DNA of 64,000 bases, taken from Tricholoma matsutake. Its lineage: Eukaryota > Basidiomycota > Agaricomycetes > Agaricales > Tricholomataceae. The translations under genes were made by a program, and so were the position numbers. Shown one piece after another: positions 58,024 through 64,000 of the stretch. The stretch covers positions 11,036,001 through 11,100,000 of the forward strand of contig AP026543.1 in the NCBI GenBank assembly GCA_026075535.2. The letters run 5' to 3'. How positions within the stretch are numbered: position 1 is the stretch's first letter; every line of letters starts with the position of its first letter. The notes beneath the pieces are model-generated. The model saw only the letters and a program-made list of their open reading frames with translations, was not told the origin of the DNA and searched no databases.

Positions 58024-58511
58024 TGATAGTCAATGTGGATGCAGTACACAGATTGTGCTGGCAAATACATTAGGTACCTTGATATTGCATCAGACTGTCC
58101 CTGAGGACTATTTACAGGTCATATTTCAGCCCCAATATACCCTAATATACCCCAGACTTTGATCAGTACATCTTTAATCCTCTTGGCACACCTTAATATA
58201 TCACAATGTCCCTGAGCAGAACAGCTAGTAGTGGAGTATTATTAGCTGGTTGGTCCACCAATTATTTAGAATTTTATAAAAAAAGTTAACATTAGTAAAC
58301 CGTCACTTGTTGTCTTCAGTCATGGCTCAAATCGAGCCATCCAAGCCATTGGAGCCATTTGGCAATAGATGGATGTGTCATCAGTGGGGCCGGAATTACA
58401 ATGCTGGTGGCATGGTACATGCAGCAAGTATGATCAAATATTGCAAACACTGCCTCTGTTGTTGCATATGTAACATTGGCAGTTGCAAGCTGATATCGCC
58501 GGATTACCTGG
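58024..58511. other. Spacer between the two KDZ genes
   Basis: No convincing coding sequence. An open plus-strand frame at 58322-58558 is Cys-rich but matches nothing and overlaps the end of the transposase. Confidence 0.4.
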
Positions 58512-61500
58512 CTACTCAAAACCCCAGACATTTCCTACCTGTGAATGTATGGCTTTGAAAATATGCATGGAGGAAGTGGCCATCCTTCTCCAGTTTGCCA
58601 CCTGATGTTGGGTATATGCCACAGCTCCCAGCGATGTCTGAGTCTCCAAACAGTTAACCCAGACCTCCGCTCTGTGAAGAAAATAATGTGGGATCCAAGC
58701 CATTTCATGCCTAGTAATTGATAACTCCTCCGACCATCTATTATGTTTGGCATTTGCCCATAACCAGTGCACCCTGTAGACTAAATAATAGTGAAGTCAC
58801 TCATTAAAGTGAATTGAGGTGTACTTACATTCTTTCATCATTTTGCTTGCCTTGACATCAGCGTGGACATTAATGGTCCAAAACCATGCCAATGGTTCAT
58901 CCTGTCTCTGGCTTCCACCCTCAGCATTGCCAGTACCACCCCTCACCATGGCAGTTGAAATCTTGAGTTCATCCCAGTGCAATACCTGATACTTGGACTG
59001 CATCTCAGCTGAACATCCCAATGATACCATTGCAGCCCTTGCAGCATTGTATACCTGATGATGTGCTTGAACCCAGCAGCTAATAGCATGCACCTTTGAC
59101 CAAGCCCTTCCCTTTTTGTTCTTGGATGTGGTGAGATGTAAATTCTTTCTGAATAAGAAAGATTTCTCACCAAGGGCCATCTTAACACCCTGGAGCTCAT
59201 CGTTTGCTTGTCCTTCCCTCAATTTCAACTCTTTCTCAGTGAGGGAATCCAAACCAAGCTGAGTAATTTGTGGAAAGCCAAGTGTAGAGGGAAGAGATAA
59301 TGGGCATGTTTTAGCAGTATGGACTGCTGCTACTGGGGGCCTTGTAATGAACAGGTTGCTTTGATCATCATCATCTGAGTCAGTCTGGTGATCAGGAGCT
59401 TGTGATGGGAGTACTGGTCTTGGTGACAAGTCATTAAGCTTTTGCAGTGCATCCAATGTGTCATTGTTCACAAATTGTTCCAATTTAGCAATGAAGGAAT
59501 CCACTCTGGTATCAAGGTTTTGCCATTTTGTTGCAATCTTCAGCTTATCGGCCTTGGACAACACTGAACACTGCTGATGTATAAAGGTCCAAAGGGCCAG
59601 TCTGATATTAGTTAGCATAGGAATATTTTGCAATGGCCAGGTATGCACTGGGCTTCCTCAAGTTTGAGGCCAAGAGCAAGCCAGGTGGTTTTACCCTTTC
59701 CATCACCAGTTCATCTTCATCCTCTAGAAGGTTCATTTGAAGGTCACTTCGTGTTACCACTACCTGACCAGGATTTATATCATAGATGTCCATTGCTTCT
59801 GGATTGGTTAGACGTGTTGCCTAAGAGTGTTTTTCCAATTCTTTCCAGGTTGCAATCTCAGGGTCTGAGTTTGCCATGTACTGCAATAGGTCCACCCAAC
59901 TTTCCTCCTCGCCTGCCACAGCAGCTCTGAATTGGTGGGCAGTGGTAACCACTGCATCTGGTTCCAAGTCAATCTGGTGCAATGTACAAACATGTACTCA
60001 CCTATGTCCTGCATTTTTTTGAAGTTGGAATCCCATATATGATCATCCAAGGTTTCAATCCATCCAGAAATGGTAGCATTTTGGGTACTAGGTGAGATTT
60101 CATTCAACACTGACCACAACAATTCAAGGATTTCTCCATCCACTTGTCTGGCACCAGGAATAAAACATGGTGAAAAGCATGAGAAACATTGCCAGACATG
60201 GCCACCAACATGGAAAAGACCAATACCATGCAGAATGGTGATGCTGAGTGGTAGCTGGATATACTGACTCTCCTCCATCTGAAGTCTGAGCCTCTTCCAA
60301 TACTGGCACATTATATCATAAATCAAAATGATTTTCTTGAGTCCAGTGATATTAGTGTTTTTCAAAGCTTCAGATAAAGAATAGTCCATGTTTGCTTGTC
60401 TAGAAAAAGTTACACAATGTCTCTCAAATTGTGAAGATATCTCACTGTTCCCCTTTTTGGAAGTCAACCACTGCACTGGGGCAGAAGCAACCATGGGGGC
60501 CACAAGCAGTTGCACTGACACCAGTTACATCAAGACCCTTGTATTTGATAAAGCAGTCATTTACAGCATGATGCTCATTGCAGGTCGGTTTCTAATTTGA
60601 AGTTAGTAAATACACTGAAAGTCTTTCAAATATCTTACCTCTTTTACTTCCTTAGCAATGGTGAGGTGTGATTTGTAGTGATTTGGCTTGGTCATGAAAA
60701 AATCACCATGACTGAGCTTAATATCATGGTGAGCATTTTTGCGCTTCTGATGAACAGTGGTGAAGTTTCCATCCATGACAAAAGTCTGAGTGTATGCCAT
60801 TCTGAGGTAGGATTACATTAAACACATTCCAATTCATGCAATTTGACTTACTGGTCAAGATCCTCAGTCCAATTTTCTGGCAGATTGACACCTGGCTGAG
60901 GACATGCAGCACAGAATGTTGGGATGTCAGTCACACCATGCATTGCAGCTGCCAATGAGCCGCCAGTGCCAGACTGTGATTCTCCCCAGTGGCCTCTCCA
61001 CTTTAAATGTTTCAACATTCACCATAGCCAGCTTGCCCTGAGAAGCTCCCTGTATCAATCCTAAAGTACCGATGTCAGAGATATTGACAACTGTAGTATA
61101 TTAATCATACCTCCATGGCATTAGGAAATAAGGGTGAAGTCATGCACCGGAGCTTCTGGTAGTATTGATAGGCTGAAGATTTACATTCCAGATTGGACAA
61201 TCACACATCATCAAGGACTTGAAATGTGAATGTGGTTTTGATATTTTCATAGCTGACCGGGAAAAGCCCCAATTGCAACAAGTGATTTTCCTGCTCTTGA
61301 TGGGAATTAGGGCAATTACACCACTTGACCCACATACAATGTACACCAGAAACATCGATTACTGTCAATTTGTGGCAATCCATCAGCATTGGGAAAGTTG
61401 TGGGACCAAGGTCATAAACACTGGTAAACCTTTTCATCTTCTTGACAATGTTGTTGGTTCCATCACCTTCTGTAGCATCATCCAAATCATCTTCATAATT

Positions 61501-62158
61501 GTCAGCCTCTTGTCCAACCACATCCAGTGCCGAGGGGTGAAAGTAACTTGGGCAGGATGCACCATTGTGACCGAGATGTAAAACTAACCCAACTTGGAAC
61601 CAAGCTGGTTCAAAATAGGAACCTGTCCAGTGGTTGATGTGGTGAAATGGGTTCAAAGCATGGTTATCATGGCAGCAGTCAGTACAGAACATGGGATTGA
61701 AAAGACAGTCTCAGCATCACCAGGTAGCGGCATCATCCCCACACAAATTGCATTTCATGCAATCAGGTACTTCATTGGATAGTAGTGCTTCCAAATACAT
61801 GGCCTTTTTAGGCAGCCATTCTTCAATGTAATCTTGAGGTGTCTGAGGGTAATATTAGCATAGTAAATGTGGTAGCCATAATAATCACCTTTGAAGAGGG
61901 GGGATCAAGATCTGCATTGAAATTTAAAGGGTGATGTTCAATTGGTTCATCAGACATCAGAGATGTTATATTGGTGTTGGATGTGGTCACCGATCCTGAC
62001 ACTGGTGCACTTCTCTTTGCCTTCTTATGCCTTGGAGTTGACTGAAGACTTTGCCGAACTGGTACAAGGCGATCCCTCAGTCCCCACAATGCCTGGGAGC
62101 AAACAACAGTCATCTGGGAGATTTTTCCAATGATGGTGTGAGTGTGTCCTCTAGGCAT
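58512..62158 (-). pseudogene. KDZ transposase with CxC2-like cysteine cluster
   Basis: Starts at ATG 62158 ('MPRGHTHTIIGKISQMTVVC'). A basic N-terminus is followed by a cysteine cluster: 'CMKCNLCGDDAATW', 'CTDCCHDNHALNPFHHINHW' and 'HNGASCP'. Next come 'VIDVSGVHCMWVKWCNCPNS' and 'TTFTFQVLDDV'. The RNase H-fold core shows 'FVMDGNFTTVHQKRKNAHHD' (first Asp, 60780) and 'CNEHHAVNDCFIKYKGLDVT' with 'VVDFQKGEQ' (60580-60440). It continues with 'ILIYDIMCQYWKRLR' (second Asp, 60320), 'GIGLFHVGGHVWQCF' and 'VDGEILELLWSVLN' (Glu, 60130). The C-terminal 'VHWLWANAKHNRWSEELSIT' closes near 58512. Several short introns are implied. Two TGA codons in the cysteine cluster (61711-61719, minus strand) sit where Arg is likely, so this copy is probably inactive. 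Confidence 0.78.
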
Positions 62159-62339
62159 GATGGTTTATAGACTGAGGTAGAATTATTGAACAAGCATCTC
62201 CAGGATTATATAGGCACTGTAGGCAGTGAGGAAACATGGCAACATGGCGATGTAAATGACAATGGTACTATGTAGAGGTTACTATGGTACTGTTATACAC
62301 TACAGCATACTAACATGTTACCTAGGTCATACTCACAAA
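62159..62339. other. 5' flank of the KDZ transposase
   Basis: Short non-coding stretch upstream of the transposase ATG; probably holds its promoter, but no motif is convincing. Confidence 0.4.
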
Positions 62340-63030
62340 GCTACCGTCGATGTTTCCAATGGAAAATTACACCGGCAGTGTTCATGATAACCATTGGTCA
62401 ATAGTTTCTTACTACACTGTTGTTACTGTTCTGTACTACTGCAAATCACATATGACATGCTGTAGTTGTGTGAGCCCATATCTTGCTATTTGACCATCAT
62501 GGGCCCACCCAGTCACTTCGTGTTGAACATATTATATATATGGGCCCATATAGATTTCTGGATTGTTGCACTTTTTGACCGATGTGGTTTCTGGGACTGT
62601 GGGCACATCACCAGCGGCACCTGTGATGGTTTCTATAGACCTCATATTCATTAGCCTGTAATTGTTTCTTGTGATGTTTCAATGTGTCATAAAACAGACG
62701 TTTATATAGGGTTGTCTGATCCATCGGCACCTATGTCATTGCCTGGCCATTGCCTGTGAGGTTCTGTGATTTTTCAGCTCCAGGAAACTTTTTGCTTAGC
62801 TCTGACTTGTATGCTTATGGCTGCAGGTGACTTTATCACTACCGGTGTCGGTCACTACAATGTACTGTTTTTGCATATATCCTTATCCTCACACATTCCT
62901 ACAGCATACAGCATGTTGCCATTGCTGTGTTTGTTATCCATGTTCTAGTGCACACTGGCTGTGATTAGCATACAAGTCTTTTAAGAGCTATGTGAATGAC
63001 CAGCACCGACTTTATCTTTTCCGGCACTGA
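62340..63030 (-). repeat. Right subterminal repeat of the KDZ element (inverted)
   Basis: The reverse complement contains AACAGTACATTGTAGTGAC and CCGGTAGTGATAAAGTCACC in the same order as the left array, so the two flanks are in inverted orientation. TATGGGCCCA palindromes also recur (62540). Confidence 0.72.
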
Positions 63031-63080
63031 GAGATACAGTTAGGAAATAGCTGACTGCCACACAAGTGACAGTTGCTGTC

Positions 63081-64000
63081 TGATGATGATGCTCAACCTG
63101 GAAACCCTACTAAATGGCTTCAGATGGTATAACACAAGTCAGAGGAAGGATGTGAGGCCCTCTAGATGTCACCTGTCAGATCAACCGTCAAATAGTCATA
63201 AAAGGACTGCTTGTCAAAGCAATTCAAAGCTAAAAGAATGTGTTTTGAGAAATTTTGAGGAATTTTGAAAAAATTTGTGGCTAGATCAATGAATTTGGAG
63301 TGCGCAAATATGTTTGGATGCAAGATTGGGGGACTAGATGAGTAGTAGAAGTGAAACAAAGGTGAATGGAGGGAAACAAGAGCAAAAATAGCGTAATGTG
63401 AAGATTTTTGAGGAATTTCAAGCAATTTCAAGGAAGTTCAGCATAAAACACTAAACTTTGGACTGAATAAGACTAAACTGAACTCTCAAATCACTGTGAT
63501 CTGGGAGGAAGATGATGACTTTTTTTCTTTGTATCTAGTATGTCTTTTTATATAAAATAAAGAAACTACCTAACAAGGCTAGAGAACATGAGGCAAACAT
63601 GTGGAAAACTCGAGGCAAAAGACAATAGAAGTATATCAGAACAATAAAGCAAGACTAGAAAGGAAAGGGTGAATATAACACATGATGAAGAAATAATAAG
63701 AAAGAATAGCTAAAAGTGGACTGTTCTTGTTATAAATTGAATAAAACATCGGAAACTGCTTCAAGCAGATTGTATGCATGCACATGCAGTCAAAATGTGT
63801 TTGATATACTCAAGATAGTGTCCCATGTGTCCAGCATGCATCCGAAGATTGTTCAAATAGGAAATACTGTGTCCAAAGATGTTTTTTGAGGTTTGAGGTT
63901 TTTCAAAGATTTTTGAAGTTTCTTCAGACTTCATTCATGGCCCGAAATCAGTGTGATATTGCTTGAGACTGGATTGCAACTCATCAACAATGTTCCAAGT
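63081..64000 (+). mobile_element. Family Y copy D, runs off the window
   Basis: Starts TGATGATGATGCTCAACCTG and follows copy B (49475-50800) closely, including the TTTTTATATAAAATAAAG block near 63545. The right end is beyond 64000. Confidence 0.65.

Larger units (their letters stand above)
52190..63030 (-). mobile_element. KDZ-type DNA transposon with two minus-strand genes
   Basis: A KDZ transposase (62158-58512) and a second gene (58023-55660), both on the minus strand, lie between repeat arrays related to each other in inverted orientation (left 52190-55350, right 62340-63030). Exact termini and target duplications were not identified. KDZ elements are large cut-and-paste transposons common in basidiomycetes. 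Confidence 0.7.

Overview
The window looks like nuclear DNA of an agaricomycete (mushroom-forming basidiomycete). The evidence is short (about 45-63 bp) GT-AG introns, a NACHT/NB-ARC-TPR protein, a DUF6589-like gene, a KDZ (Kyakuja-Dileera-Zisupton) transposon with a CxC2-like cysteine cluster, and Tf1/Sushi-like gypsy elements. It is an accessory, transposon-dense region. Only three stretches look like ordinary host sequence with normal CpG content: a STAND-type NTPase (3949-6205), a decayed cytochrome P450 (28550-30016) and a SAMHD1-like HD-domain gene (30217-32410 or 32792). No genus can be named from the sequence alone.

Layout. 1-3432: 3' part of a LINE with RT, RNase H and a CCHC knuckle, ending in poly(A). 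3949-6205: NACHT/TPR gene. 7462-7824 (minus): a SINE with a tRNA-like head and a tail resembling the LINE 3' end, flanked by target-site duplications. 8240-21186: a three-level nest, in which a small TIR element holds a PIF/Harbinger transposon (8946-21076), whose second gene is split by a complete gypsy chromovirus (11333-19935, two 665-bp LTRs, TSD ATGAT). 23221-24922: 3' end of a second gypsy family with its LTR ('family X'). 24938-26970 (minus): hAT transposase remnant. 28550-32792: P450 pseudogene and SAMHD1-like gene. 33588-39870: a DUF6589-like gene (plus) facing a RecQ-like helicase remnant (minus), the latter broken by a foldback hAT MITE and a second TIR element. 39917-45062: MULE-like transposase with a SWIM domain, broken by a ~1-kb LTR-like insertion ('family Y') and by a solo LTR X that itself carries a hAT MITE. 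45063-51872 (minus): a nearly full gypsy copy of family X, broken by another Y. 52190-63030: a KDZ element with two genes, flanked by inverted subterminal repeats. 63081-64000: another Y copy.

Cross-cutting patterns. (a) Most in-frame stops in the decayed transposon genes are TGA where family alignment expects Arg. The two LTRs of the 11-kb gypsy differ largely at sites where one carries TG and the other CA. Both fit CpG deamination (CGA to TGA), so 5mC-driven decay is the likely cause of inactivation. (b) Both gypsy families carry, two bases inside the 5' LTR, a short sequence complementary to the predicted start of their own transcript, which is the Tf1/Sushi self-priming arrangement. (c) The LINE/SINE pair looks like an autonomous/parasite partnership. 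(d) The convergent DUF6589-like gene plus RecQ-like helicase pair is the least explained unit and could be a mobile module.

All family names come from recognising motifs by eye; no database search was run.
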